From positions 69,186,591 to 69,250,590 of the forward strand of contig OX457026.1 in the NCBI GenBank assembly GCA_949752745.1: a stretch of 64,000 nucleotides of DNA. Reading direction: 5' to 3'. Within the stretch, counting starts at the first letter, position 1, and each line of letters starts with the position of its first letter. The translations under genes and the position numbers were made by a program. The notes beneath the pieces are model-generated. The model made no database searches. It was not told the origin of the DNA and saw nothing but the letters and a program-made list of their open reading frames with translations. Below, piece after piece: positions 1 to 9,984 of the stretch. Origin of the DNA: Protula sp. h YS-2021 (lineage: Eukaryota; Annelida; Polychaeta; Sabellida; Serpulidae).

Positions 1-1331
1 AATTGGCAAAGACTCTTTATGACTGAGGTTTCATCAAGAAATATTGCAGCTGTGCACGTCCACATGTCTAATTTCTTTGCTAAAAATATGGTCGGACATA
101 TTTTATACGAGCTTCCATAACATGCCTCAATCTCTTTAACGTTTGGTTCAATAAAATATTGGCCGTCAGCCGAAATTCCAAAATAAGGAGCAACCTGCGC
201 TAAAGTTCTCGCCGTGGTGTTTGAATGAAGGGACATTGGTATTGCATGAACCGAAAACACTGTAAATTTTACACTTATTTCTTCGAGGGGGATTCTTAGC
301 TGTAGATATAGAAATGAGTCGGACCTGACTGAAATGATATTGCCGGATTGGTAATAATGATCTAGACTTGTATGCACTAACCGAAACATGGGATAATCGC
401 GCTGTAAAGCTTTCGAAATAAAACTCAGTGTGTTTTTAATATCGCGAGTATCTACAAGATACGGAGATATGTATCCGTCACGCAGACGTTCGAGGGCACC
501 TATAAAACTTTCCGCATCAACCAAAAGCATAGAAAGCATGTGACAACGCACATTCAAACCATGAAAATATGTATTGAACAACTGCGAACGTTGAAAAGTC
601 ATTACCAGACGTTTCAAGGCGGCATTCAAGACGTTAAATCCTCTGTGAAGTTCGAAGTATGCGTCGCTCTGAGCCTGTTCTAAGTCCATCGTGGCATTTA
701 TTGCTCTCCAGAGGTTGGTAAATCGGAGGTTCATGAATGTTTGATACGATTCGAGAGTGTGCGTTTGGTGATGCATAACGGTAGTCGCTTCATTCACCTT
801 TTGTTCAATTGCGTCAATGTGCTCGGCTAAAATGTTAACATCTTTGACAGTGGCAGTGCCAGCTACACCCTTCAAAATTTCGCCAAGTAAGTCAAACAGT
901 CCCCTCTTCTTGCGGTTTCTAGTATCAAGCCACAAAAGTTGTTGAAGTGTAGCATTTTGGGTAAAAGCTACCTGTTCGAGACGATTTTGGAGTTCATAGT
1001 ACATTTGAAGCGTATGGTTAAGTGCCTTGCAAGGAACTTGAATACCGGCCAAATCGTCTGCAGTCCCATCCATCGCCGTTTCATTACATGAATATATTTT
1101 TTTGTTCGGTAAATTCAATGTCTCTGGCAAACGTACAGCAATAGTATGATACCAGTAGTTGGTTGTCATATCAAAGGGTAGAAACTTCTCAAAAGCAACG
1201 CCGTAATTCGGGCGGATGATAACGTTGTTTCCGATTCCATGTATAACTTTGATTCCCTTAGTAAAGTGAATTGTGAATACAGCCCAAAGGCCTATCAAAA
1301 CGACTGCTCCTATCCTGTGAGTAGAGTTCAT
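1..1331 (-). CDS. env: Envelope fusion glycoprotein of the Ty3/gypsy element (baculovirus F-like), partial
   Basis: The minus strand is open from an ATG at 1331 to the window edge (443 codons), so the C-terminus is missing. Residues 1-24 look like a signal peptide with a hydrophobic core. Several N-glycosylation sequons (NET, NHT, NAT) occur in the first 130 residues. Residues 138-143 read RNRKKR, a furin-type cleavage site, followed at once by GLFDLLGEILKGVAG. That is the layout of the cleavage site and fusion peptide in baculovirus F proteins and insect errantivirus Env. A helical stretch around 160-200 follows, as expected for the membrane-proximal subunit. The protein would mediate membrane fusion of an extracellular particle. 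It lies 770 bases downstream of pol in the same orientation, so it is probably made from a spliced mRNA. No stop or frameshift is seen in the visible part. Confidence 0.85.
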   Translation of the reverse strand, partial: MNSTHRIGAVVLIGLWAVFTIHFTKGIKVIHGIGNNVIIRPNYGVAFEKFLPFDMTTNYWYHTIAVRLPETLNLPNKKIYSCNETAMDGTADDLAGIQVPCKALNHTLQMYYELQNRLEQVAFTQNATLQQLLWLDTRNRKKRGLFDLLGEILKGVAGTATVKDVNILAEHIDAIEQKVNEATTVMHHQTHTLESYQTFMNLRFTNLWRAINATMDLEQAQSDAYFELHRGFNVLNAALKRLVMTFQRSQLFNTYFHGLNVRCHMLSMLLVDAESFIGALERLRDGYISPYLVDTRDIKNTLSFISKALQRDYPMFRLVHTSLDHYYQSGNIISVRSDSFLYLQLRIPLEEISVKFTVFSVHAIPMSLHSNTTARTLAQVAPYFGISADGQYFIEPNVKEIEACYGSSYKICPTIFLAKKLDMWTCTAAIFLDETSVIKSLCQ

Positions 1332-2100
1332 TCTAGTAGCTTTAGGTAATAACACGTGGAGCAACTATCCTTATTTTAGACTGCACTGGTCTACAGAGGT
1401 CAAAGTTAAACGAGTTCAAGCAATAACACGCGCCTATCCTAAGTGATTTAGCATTTGCTCAAAGATAATTCCTTGTAAAATAGTTCTCGAACTTAGTTCG
1501 TGCCAACTTAATAGTTTTTTATGCAGCTGCTTATGGCACAAGTTCTAAGTTGATAATGCCCTTTTTACTCAGACGTAACAAAAAAAAATAGTGATGTATG
1601 TTTTGGGGTGGAGGGAGGGGGGAGGGGGTGGTGGTGAAGTTGAATATTAATGAAGTGATATAGAGGTGGGTGAGGTGAAGTGGGGGAAGCGTAGCTACTG
1701 ATAATTGGAGGGGGAGAAGGGAGGGGGGAGGAGGGGGATGTTGGTGGTGAAGTTTGGTGGTGAAGACAGGGGGAGGCAAGCGTAATTGCTTTGTCCTTAT
1801 TTTGAGTTGCAGAGAGGGGGGGCGAATTAGCATTAGCATCTTTTTTTTTTTTTAGTGCTTAACTCTGGAGGTTTCGGAGTGATCAGTTCCGCAACCACCA
1901 AAGTGCACTTTCCTATGTTCCGGCAACAAAAGTAAAATGAATCCTCTAAAATCCGAATAAAATAAACTCTTGAAGTATGGCTAATAAGCTTGCACCCTCA
2001 ATTGAATTTAGCACCTTTCTTCATATGAATATATGCTTATGTTATATGAGTGAGAGAGAGAGAAAAAAATTGAGCTCCACGCAGTGAGTAATGGGGCTAA
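1332..2100. other. Spacer between pol and env, with G-rich (plus) / C-rich (minus) tracts
   Basis: This 770-base stretch separates the pol stop from the env ATG. From about 1600 to 1825 the plus strand carries many runs of three to six G (GGGAGGGGGGAGGGGG type). The element's own sense strand is thus strongly C/CT-rich there. Positions 2049-2062 hold a short GA tract. A 102-codon open stretch on the minus strand (1531-1839) is only low-complexity Pro/Leu translation and is not called a gene. An env splice acceptor is expected here but cannot be placed. Confidence 0.6.
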
Positions 2101-5100
2101 CTAATATGTGCGGGGACAACCCGTCATACGCAGAGAATGCGTATCCACATATTTCTTCGCAAATTCATTTAAGTCATCGTACGAGACCCATGATAAGTCT
2201 GTGTAGGGAAATCCTTCCCATTTAACCAGATATTCTCTGTTGTTATTCTTATACCTACCTCGTATTACCTTCTCTATATTATAAAGGGGCTCATGGCTTA
2301 GAGATTCGCTTTCTAACTCTGGTCCGATAATACCTCCTGGGATGTGCACTTGTTTCCTGCGTCGCTGAGGACGAAGTGAGGAACGTGGCTCTTTAGAATT
2401 GCGAATAACTTTTCGAGCGGTGTTATCAGCGGGTTCCTTGCTTGTGATCCTTGTCTTCCCCTCGTGAATTACTTCTGGGTTATTTAACTGCTCGTTTTGT
2501 AAAGTTTTTGTTCTCGGATCTCCACATGAATCTGATTCATGATCATTTCTGTCACAATCTTTTAGTTTTCCCACAGCTTGTCCAGATGTGTCATTGGGAA
2601 AAATTTTCTCGGTTGCTTTTATGTTTATAACATTTTCCTGACCTTCTTTTTGTGAGTTTGTTAACTCACCATCTGTTTTTGTCTCCAACTCTTCCTGGTC
2701 AAGCTGGTGAAGTTCTTCACACGGTGCAACGTCTACAATTTCAATGAGCTCGTCGGGGTTTGGGGGTAGCAGTTCGCGATGTATATATGGTTTCAGACGG
2801 TTCACATGGACAACACTTGACAGTGGTTTGTAGTCATATGAGCGCAGCAATCTGAAATTCACTGGACCTGTCTTTTCTATGATAACATATGGGCCTGAAA
2901 ATCCTTTATAAAATTTCTTCACTCCCTTGTGTTGTACATAGGGGAAATAACACCATACACGGTCACCGACAGAATATTTGTGACATTTTGCATCGCGATC
3001 ATAGTACTGCTTCATACGTTCTCGGTGCCTCTCTAAATGTGATTTGGCGTCGTTATGGGCAAATTCCAGCCTTTGGACTACTTCTGCTATCTGAGCACGG
3101 ACATCCGGTGTCAAACCACTATCATCTACCTGCGGTAAACTGTGAGATATAAACGTCCGTGGATCTCTGCCATACATGAGGTAGAAAGGGGAATAGTGTG
3201 TGCTTTTGATACAAACACTGGTATTGTAGCTGTACACAATAGGTCTTATGAAGTTTGACCAGTCCCGACCATTCTTGTGTGCAAACATAGAGAGATTCTT
3301 TACGAGGGTCTGGTTAAATTTCTCAACCAATCCGTCGCATTTTGGGTTGTAACTGCTCGTCATTAATCTTTTGGTTCCGATTAACTTGCAAGCAGTTTTC
3401 ACTACTTCCGAGAGAAAGTTTGCTCCGCGATCAGACAGCAAATACTCTGGTGGTGAATAACGCATACAGATTTCATCTATAAACAATCGGGCGATGAGGG
3501 GCGCGTTTGTATGCGGTATTGGAAAAGCTTCCACCATTCGAGTTGCATATTCTGTGAAAACCAGAATATGTGTCATCCCGTCAGCAGATGGTTTCAGCGG
3601 ACCAACAATATCCACTGCCCATCTTTGACCAATTCTTGCAATCGGGAGAGGCTGTAGGGGGGCTTTATATGGTACTGGAGGTTTCTTCCTTTGTTGACAA
3701 TCTTCACAGGAGGCTACCCATTTCTTACATTCGCTCTGCATACCTTTCCAAAAGAAATTAAGACGCAGAGTTGCATATGTTCTTGCCGCATCATAGTGTG
3801 CTCCAGCCAGGTCGCCGTGTTGTTGGGTAAACACGTCGAATTTTAATTCCTGTGGAACACATAGCTGAATTCGAATTCGTGGGTCATTCTCACTAGAATG
3901 TGGGGGTACATATAATCTGTACAAGACCCCTTCATGCATAAAGTAATCCGGGGATTCTGCTGCAACAGCTCTTGCCAGTCTCGCATCACCTGGTAAATGT
4001 TCCTCCTCCAAGAATTTGATCATCCGCAACATCCACTCTTCTCTTAGTTGCCATTGTCTCAATTGTTTGGGTGTGGTCGGTCTGGGCAGCTCTACAATAG
4101 ATGGTGTTCTACTGCTAGAAGGGTTTTTAAGTCGCTCACCTAAAATTCTAGGCCTTGCCTTTTCATGCACTTCCTCTGGATCTCTCTTTGCCTTTTGTCT
4201 TTTAGCTACCGTGCGTGCAGAAGCTACAGCCTTTGTACGTATATTCGGCGGGAATATCTCATCATCAAAATCAGGGAGCGGATCTAGTGGTCCTTTATTT
4301 GATGGAGGATATTCCCTACGGCTTATCGCATCAGGTCCCTGCAGAGTCACACCTTTTTTGTATTCTAAAGTGAAATTATACTGCTGAAGATACATTGCCC
4401 ATCGCGCAATTCTGTCTGTCCCATAACCTCTCTTAAATACATAGGTTAAGGGATTGTGGTCAGTTCTAACAGTGAACTGGGCATCTCTCAGATAATGTCT
4501 GAAATGTTTGATTCCGTGCACAATTGCAAGAGCCTCTCGTTCTGTCGTCGTATATCGCCTTTCAGAATTTGACAGATTTCTTCCTGCATATTGCAGAACG
4601 TGCCGCCTATCACCATATTCTTGAGTAAGCACCATGCCCAAGGTATGATCGCTTGCATCCGTTTCTAAGATGAATTTTTCTGTAAAATTAGGAAAAGAAA
4701 GTACTGGAGGTTTTTGTAGCGAGGCTTTTAGGTCATCAAAAGCCTTCTGACATTCTGAACTCCAAACGAATTGAATGTTTTTCTTCGTTAACCTGTACAA
4801 CGGTCGCGCCATGATGCGGTAATTTTGGACAAAGCGTGAATAATAATTTGTGAGCCCAAGGAATGATCGAACATCTTTCAACTTCTTTGGAACTGGGAAA
4901 TCTTGAACAGCTTGGCACTTTTGTGGATCAGTGCTAATTCCCTGTGACGAAACGATATGCCCTAAAAATTTGACACGGGGTTGGCCGAAAGTGCATTTCT
5001 TTGCTTTCAGCTTGAGATTTGCATCTCGGAATCTGTCTAGAACCATACGTATTCGCCTTAAGTATTCGTCATAAGTGGGTGCAAATATGATGACATCATC

Positions 5101-6540
5101 CAAGTACACCAAGCATATTTCCCATGTCAAGCCATGTAGCACTTGCATCATCAGACGGCTGAACGTACTTGGTGCATTCGTCAAGCCAAATGGCATGCGG
5201 TTGAATTCGTAGAGTCCGTCATGGGTGATGAAAGCGGTCAAGGGTTTTGACCTCTCGGTGACCTCGACCTGCCAATATCCTGATTGCAAATCTAAACTCG
5301 CGAAAAATTTTGACCCATAAAGACTGTCCAAAGCATCGTCAACTCTGGGCAGAGGATGGGAATCTTTAACTGTTAGAGCGTTAAGCTTTCTCATGTCTAC
5401 AACAAAACGTTGGGAACTATCAGCTTTGCGTACAAGTAAAACGGGTGATGCAAACGGACTAACAGATTCCCTACAGATACCTTGTTCGAGCATTTCTTGC
5501 AATTGTCTTGTTACCTCTTTCCTTTGGTTTGGAGACATACGGTATGGCACTGATTTAAAAGGTCTTGCTCCTTTTTCGAGCTGAATGTCATGTTTAATTT
5601 TGTTTGTACACCCGAGTGGTTCCCCTGGTTTTTGAAACAAGTCATCATATTCCGCTAAAAGTTGAAGTAATTTTGTTTTTTGTTGTGGGTTAAGACTACT
5701 TTCGTCAATACAGAATTCGTGTTCGTGGACAATAAGCGGATTGAGCTTGCTGACGTTAACGTAAGATCTTCTAGTCACACCACTTGCCTGCTCGTATTTG
5801 CGGTTTGTGGGGGAAGTAGAGAATTCTTTAAGTACTTCCGTACTGTCTGCCAGTACAAAATACGCAAGTCTGAATTTTGGAAATAAGGTTTGGGGCTGAC
5901 TAGTTAAATTCGCTATTCTAACAGGTAAAAACTTATGACCCTTCTTGATGTTAACATAACTATTTGCACTAACCAATCCTCTTTTGCGTAACACCGCTTT
6001 GCCGCTAACGGTACCAGAAATATCAGCTTTGGCTCGTGTTGACATATAACACTTTACAATTTTTTCACTAAATGGCGGTATTGTCACTCTGTCAGCGCAG
6101 AAAACATTCATGTGCTGTGGTATTTTAATAATATCACTTTGAAAATCAATTTTGATGTCGTATTTCCTAAGAAAATCTACTCCAAGTAACAAATCCCATG
6201 GCGTATACGGCGAAACATATACGCTTGCTTTATAGGATGAATTTGTAATGTTCACAGGCAATTCTAAACGACCAACAAGCTTAAACGTATTTGCACTGAC
6301 AGTGGACGCATACTGCTCACACGGCTGAACTTGTTTAATTAGCTCTGGAAATTTTTGGAAAAATGACTCACCAACCAAAGAAAAATCAGAACCAGTATCG
6401 ATTAGAGCATGTAGCTCTTTACCATTGATTGTCACCTTGATACAGTTTCTGTCAATCAAATTCAAAGTTACCTTTCTGAAGTCACATGTCATAGCCCCAT
6501 CGTTTGCCTGAGTAACGACAGGGCAGCTTAGTTTTCCCAC
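2101..6540 (-). CDS. pol: Pol polyprotein: protease, RT, RNase H, integrase, chromodomain
   Basis: The ORF has about 1479 residues and lies in the -1 frame relative to gag. The protease active site is Asp-Thr-Gly at residues 48-50, with LLGVDFL further on. Reverse transcriptase carries YLDD at about 477-480, plus FASLDLQSGYWQ and FGLTNAPSTF. RNase H has TDASDHTLG near 625 and TDHNPL. Integrase has an HHCC zinc domain ending in CEDC near 940. Its catalytic Asp, Asp and Glu lie in AVDIVGPL, LSDRGANF and GLVEKFNQ, followed by a GPYVI module. Residues 1420-1460 are a chromodomain (YNIEKVI ... YLVKWEGF ... LSWV), which in chromoviruses steers integration to marked chromatin. The first listed codon, GTG at 6540, is not a true start: pol is expected as a Gag-Pol fusion. 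All domains look intact. Confidence 0.95.
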   Translation of the reverse strand: MGKLSCPVVTQANDGAMTCDFRKVTLNLIDRNCIKVTINGKELHALIDTGSDFSLVGESFFQKFPELIKQVQPCEQYASTVSANTFKLVGRLELPVNITNSSYKASVYVSPYTPWDLLLGVDFLRKYDIKIDFQSDIIKIPQHMNVFCADRVTIPPFSEKIVKCYMSTRAKADISGTVSGKAVLRKRGLVSANSYVNIKKGHKFLPVRIANLTSQPQTLFPKFRLAYFVLADSTEVLKEFSTSPTNRKYEQASGVTRRSYVNVSKLNPLIVHEHEFCIDESSLNPQQKTKLLQLLAEYDDLFQKPGEPLGCTNKIKHDIQLEKGARPFKSVPYRMSPNQRKEVTRQLQEMLEQGICRESVSPFASPVLLVRKADSSQRFVVDMRKLNALTVKDSHPLPRVDDALDSLYGSKFFASLDLQSGYWQVEVTERSKPLTAFITHDGLYEFNRMPFGLTNAPSTFSRLMMQVLHGLTWEICLVYLDDVIIFAPTYDEYLRRIRMVLDRFRDANLKLKAKKCTFGQPRVKFLGHIVSSQGISTDPQKCQAVQDFPVPKKLKDVRSFLGLTNYYSRFVQNYRIMARPLYRLTKKNIQFVWSSECQKAFDDLKASLQKPPVLSFPNFTEKFILETDASDHTLGMVLTQEYGDRRHVLQYAGRNLSNSERRYTTTEREALAIVHGIKHFRHYLRDAQFTVRTDHNPLTYVFKRGYGTDRIARWAMYLQQYNFTLEYKKGVTLQGPDAISRREYPPSNKGPLDPLPDFDDEIFPPNIRTKAVASARTVAKRQKAKRDPEEVHEKARPRILGERLKNPSSSRTPSIVELPRPTTPKQLRQWQLREEWMLRMIKFLEEEHLPGDARLARAVAAESPDYFMHEGVLYRLYVPPHSSENDPRIRIQLCVPQELKFDVFTQQHGDLAGAHYDAARTYATLRLNFFWKGMQSECKKWVASCEDCQQRKKPPVPYKAPLQPLPIARIGQRWAVDIVGPLKPSADGMTHILVFTEYATRMVEAFPIPHTNAPLIARLFIDEICMRYSPPEYLLSDRGANFLSEVVKTACKLIGTKRLMTSSYNPKCDGLVEKFNQTLVKNLSMFAHKNGRDWSNFIRPIVYSYNTSVCIKSTHYSPFYLMYGRDPRTFISHSLPQVDDSGLTPDVRAQIAEVVQRLEFAHNDAKSHLERHRERMKQYYDRDAKCHKYSVGDRVWCYFPYVQHKGVKKFYKGFSGPYVIIEKTGPVNFRLLRSYDYKPLSSVVHVNRLKPYIHRELLPPNPDELIEIVDVAPCEELHQLDQEELETKTDGELTNSQKEGQENVINIKATEKIFPNDTSGQAVGKLKDCDRNDHESDSCGDPRTKTLQNEQLNNPEVIHEGKTRITSKEPADNTARKVIRNSKEPRSSLRPQRRRKQVHIPGGIIGPELESESLSHEPLYNIEKVIRGRYKNNNREYLVKWEGFPYTDLSWVSYDDLNEFAKKYVDTHSLRMTGCPRTY

Positions 6541-6552
6541 TGTTGCCTTCTA
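6528..6552 (-). promoter_or_regulatory. Gag-Pol -1 frameshift window
   Basis: Pol is in the -1 frame relative to gag. The pol frame is closed upstream by a TAG, and gag ends at TAA, so the shift must happen in a stretch of about 22 bases. The gag codons just before the stop are TGG GAA AAC. GGGAAAAC is the only slip-prone run there and resembles, but does not match, a canonical X XXY YYZ heptamer. The mechanism is inferred and the exact slip site is not proven. Confidence 0.5.
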
Positions 6553-7745
6553 AATGCTCCTTGGCCGGTTGGTTGCTGAAATCTGGGTCTGGCAGGCGAA
6601 AAGTTCTTTCTCATATTGTTTCGCCCACGACCTTTATCGAAGGTTCCGCCTTGGTTTCCTCTTTCATCGCGTTGTTTTTGTCGACATTCTCTGGCAAAAT
6701 GCCCAATTTGATTGCAGTAACGACAACGAAAATCAACGTTATTAACTGCAACTGACGGTCGCGCGAATCTACGCATGACGGCATTCGATCGTCTTGGTGG
6801 TGTCTGGCTGTTGGGGTGCTGTTGAGAAATATTCATTGTTTGGAGAACGTTGGTGAGCGTGTTAAGCGTGGTTTGCAGCTTTTCATCTTTCTCCTGTTGT
6901 TGTTTGATAATGGCAGTAAGTTGTTTCACCCCATCTTCATCGTACTTCTTTAGGGCACTCACAGAGCTGGATCCAGAAATTTTAGCGCTTTCGACTACTT
7001 CACCAAGTTTCGCTTTTTCTTCGGCTTGATCAGCAGTTTGAGGCTCAGAGCCAACTACGAATGCTTTCAAGGGTGCATTCAAACCTCTTACAATCGCGTC
7101 TCTGATCTCAATGTCTGTCTTTTGCAGTCGAGCGCCTAGAGATTTTACGTCATTGATATAAGTATCAACACGCTCACCTGGCAGTTGGACTCTCGCATCA
7201 AATTCCTGTCGCAATCTGTATTGAAGTGTAGGAGCTGTGACATATTTCTGTGTAAACTGTGTTCTTAGACTGTCCAGTGTTGCATTTGCGTCTAATCTCT
7301 GAACCCATTGGAATGCAGGGCCATTCAGACTCATCCGGAAATACTGTGCTCCTTGTTCCGGATTTAAGTTCTTAAGGGCTACATAACCATCGAATTTGTG
7401 AAGCCACGTTCTGGCATCTTCGCTAGCTAGTCCGTGAAACGAAGGTGGTTTTAACCAGTCCGCCTGATTTCCTTGAAGACGTCCCTGAACATCACGTATG
7501 TCACTTGTTACCTCATTAAGGGCACCTCTAATTTCATCAAATTGCTCCATGGCAAGTTCAAAGTTATTATGGTCTACACTAGTATCCTCAAGTACAATTT
7601 CATCAGTTTTAGAATCCGTTAAATTGTCGCTCTGTAAATTGTCAGTTAAAGTATGAAGATCCTGTTCAGATGTTCCATTTCGTATTCTGTGTAAATGTTC
7701 CAATTCGTAGAGTAATTTTTTATTTTTTCTTAACCGTGTTTCCAT
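6528..7745 (-). CDS. gag: Gag structural polyprotein (capsid and zinc-knuckle nucleocapsid)
   Basis: The 405-residue ORF starts at the ATG at 7745, ten bases inside the primer binding site. Residues 95-250 contain the Ty3-type capsid pattern (LKPPSFHG, WLHKFDGY, FRMSLNGPAFQWV, LRQEFDARVQLPGE). Residues 341-354 form one CCHC zinc knuckle (CRYC-x4-H-x4-C), which binds the RNA genome. The C-terminus is Arg/Gly/Gln-rich. The stop TAA at 6528-6530 overlaps the pol frame by about 13 bases. The protein assembles the virus-like particle. No inactivating change is visible. Confidence 0.93.
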   Translation of the reverse strand: METRLRKNKKLLYELEHLHRIRNGTSEQDLHTLTDNLQSDNLTDSKTDEIVLEDTSVDHNNFELAMEQFDEIRGALNEVTSDIRDVQGRLQGNQADWLKPPSFHGLASEDARTWLHKFDGYVALKNLNPEQGAQYFRMSLNGPAFQWVQRLDANATLDSLRTQFTQKYVTAPTLQYRLRQEFDARVQLPGERVDTYINDVKSLGARLQKTDIEIRDAIVRGLNAPLKAFVVGSEPQTADQAEEKAKLGEVVESAKISGSSSVSALKKYDEDGVKQLTAIIKQQQEKDEKLQTTLNTLTNVLQTMNISQQHPNSQTPPRRSNAVMRRFARPSVAVNNVDFRCRYCNQIGHFARECRQKQRDERGNQGGTFDKGRGRNNMRKNFSPARPRFQQPTGQGAFRRQQWEN

Positions 7746-7755
7746 TTAATTCAAA

Positions 7756-7770
7756 CCGGCATCTCCACCA
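7756..7770 (-). other. Primer binding site, tRNA-Ala type
   Basis: The minus strand reads TGGTGGAGATGCCGG directly after the 5' LTR with a 3-base spacer. This is the reverse complement of CCGGCATCTCCACCA, the usual 3' end of animal tRNA-Ala with its CCA tail. It would prime minus-strand DNA synthesis. The tRNA match is from memory of tRNA-Ala sequences. Confidence 0.75.
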
Positions 7771-7773
7771 ATT

Positions 7774-8568
7774 TGTTGGGATCGTATTTTGATATTTTTT
7801 ATGTGTGAGTTGCTCGAATAAGAAGACGAATAATAACGCAAGAGCACTGTCTAATTTCTACACTACTTTATTTTACACTCCGCTATTTTTCGGACTAACA
7901 CACATCAAAATGCGACGACTCCAAACCCAAAACCAAAGTCAATTCTTATTTCTCAGAACTTTCTTTTTCTTACTTGGATTCTCTATTCTAGGGTGGCGTG
8001 ATATTGCTTCCCCCTTTCATTCACATGGGTGGGGGTGCAATACCACCACCACCCAGTTTAACATCGGGAGGCGGAATCATGAGGGGGGAGTAAACCGTCT
8101 CACCAGGTGGGGGCGAACACACAAGCACGCGCTCTTTGTTTACCAACACAACATAACGCGCCACCATGCTAGGGGAGAGATACACATTCACTCGCCACCA
8201 AACAGCAAGGTGGGGGCGTGGAGCTTCATCTCTCCAGCACACAGCAAAGTGGGGGAGCGAAGCTGTACCTCGCCACCAGTGCTAGGTAGGGGAGTACACT
8301 CACGTCTCCACCAGTGGGGAGAGTACCAATACCTCGCCACCACAGTGCAAGGTGGGGGCGTGTACCAGCATCGCCACCACACAGCAAAGTGGGGGAGCTT
8401 GCCACATCTCACCACCATACAGCAGAGTGGGGGAGAGCAGCCACGCCTCGCCACCACAGTGCAAGGTGGGGGCGTGTACATACAAGCATTGGTGAAATGT
8501 GTGTCCCTTCCCACTGCACAATCACAATTAAATTGCTGACAAATTATTTCCCAAAATATAAGCCAACA
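7774..8568 (-). repeat. 5' LTR of the Ty3/gypsy element
   Basis: On the plus strand it starts TGTTGG at 7774 and ends CCAACA at 8568, a perfect 6-bp terminal inverted repeat with TG...CA ends. It abuts the primer binding site. A minus-strand AATAAA (7867-7872) fits the R/U5 polyadenylation signal. The outer boundary rests on the inverted repeat alone, because the second LTR is out of view. Length by this reading is 795 bp. Confidence 0.7.
8030..8490. repeat. GC-rich hairpin minisatellite inside the LTR
   Basis: About ten imperfect units of 33-45 bases follow one another. Each has the core CGCCACCA, 6-10 bases such as CAGTGCAA, then GGTGGGGGCG. The two cores are nearly reverse complements, so each unit can fold into a short GC hairpin. 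The array fills most of the outer half of the LTR (U3 in element sense). It is open in several frames on both strands, which only reflects the repeat and is not evidence of a gene. Confidence 0.75.
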
Positions 8569-8776
8569 TATGTCATTTAGTTATTATTCTTATATTTTTA
8601 CATATTTATTTAGTATTTATTATTATTATTATTATTATTTGGGGGGAGGGCTGTTTTCTTGGGTTTTCAGATTTTTATCAACAGAGATAGCAACAATATC
8701 CCCAGCAGAATCTTCACAGTGACAAAAAATTGAACAAAACGGCCACTGGAAAAGGTTCTATAAAATTTTATTTACA
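8569..8776. other. AT-rich spacer with short TTA microsatellite
   Basis: A (TTA)n run lies near 8618-8640, followed by GGGGGGAGGG. No gene or element end is recognised. If the LTR boundary is right, the first bases (TATGT) are the target-site duplication, whose partner lies outside the window. Confidence 0.5.
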
Positions 8777-9895
<1,119 letters not shown>

Positions 9896-9984
9896 AATTA
9901 TTATAACTTAGTACATAGACAATTCTGGTTAAATTAAAAACACCGTATTATTTTAAATAAGAACTAAAGCGGGGACTACACATA

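Larger units (their letters stand above)
1..8568 (-). mobile_element. Ty3/gypsy LTR retrotransposon with env and chromodomain, 3' end cut by window edge
   Basis: Reading the minus strand, the order is 5' LTR (8568 to 7774), primer binding site (7770 to 7756), gag, pol, a spacer and env, which runs off position 1. The 3' LTR is therefore outside the window, so LTR identity cannot date the insertion. Gag and pol have no internal stops, and the visible part of env is open, which suggests a fairly young copy. Pol domain order is protease, reverse transcriptase, RNase H, integrase, chromodomain, which defines a Ty3/gypsy element. An env gene together with a pol chromodomain is an uncommon combination. 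Confidence 0.93.

Noticed and set aside
1531..1839. 102-codon minus-strand open frame upstream of env
   Set aside because: Pro/Leu/His low-complexity translation of the G-rich tract, with no domain. Read as spacer.
7805..8580. Long open frames on both strands in the LTR (up to 244 codons)
   Set aside because: They follow the hairpin minisatellite, are open in several frames at once and have no recognisable domain.
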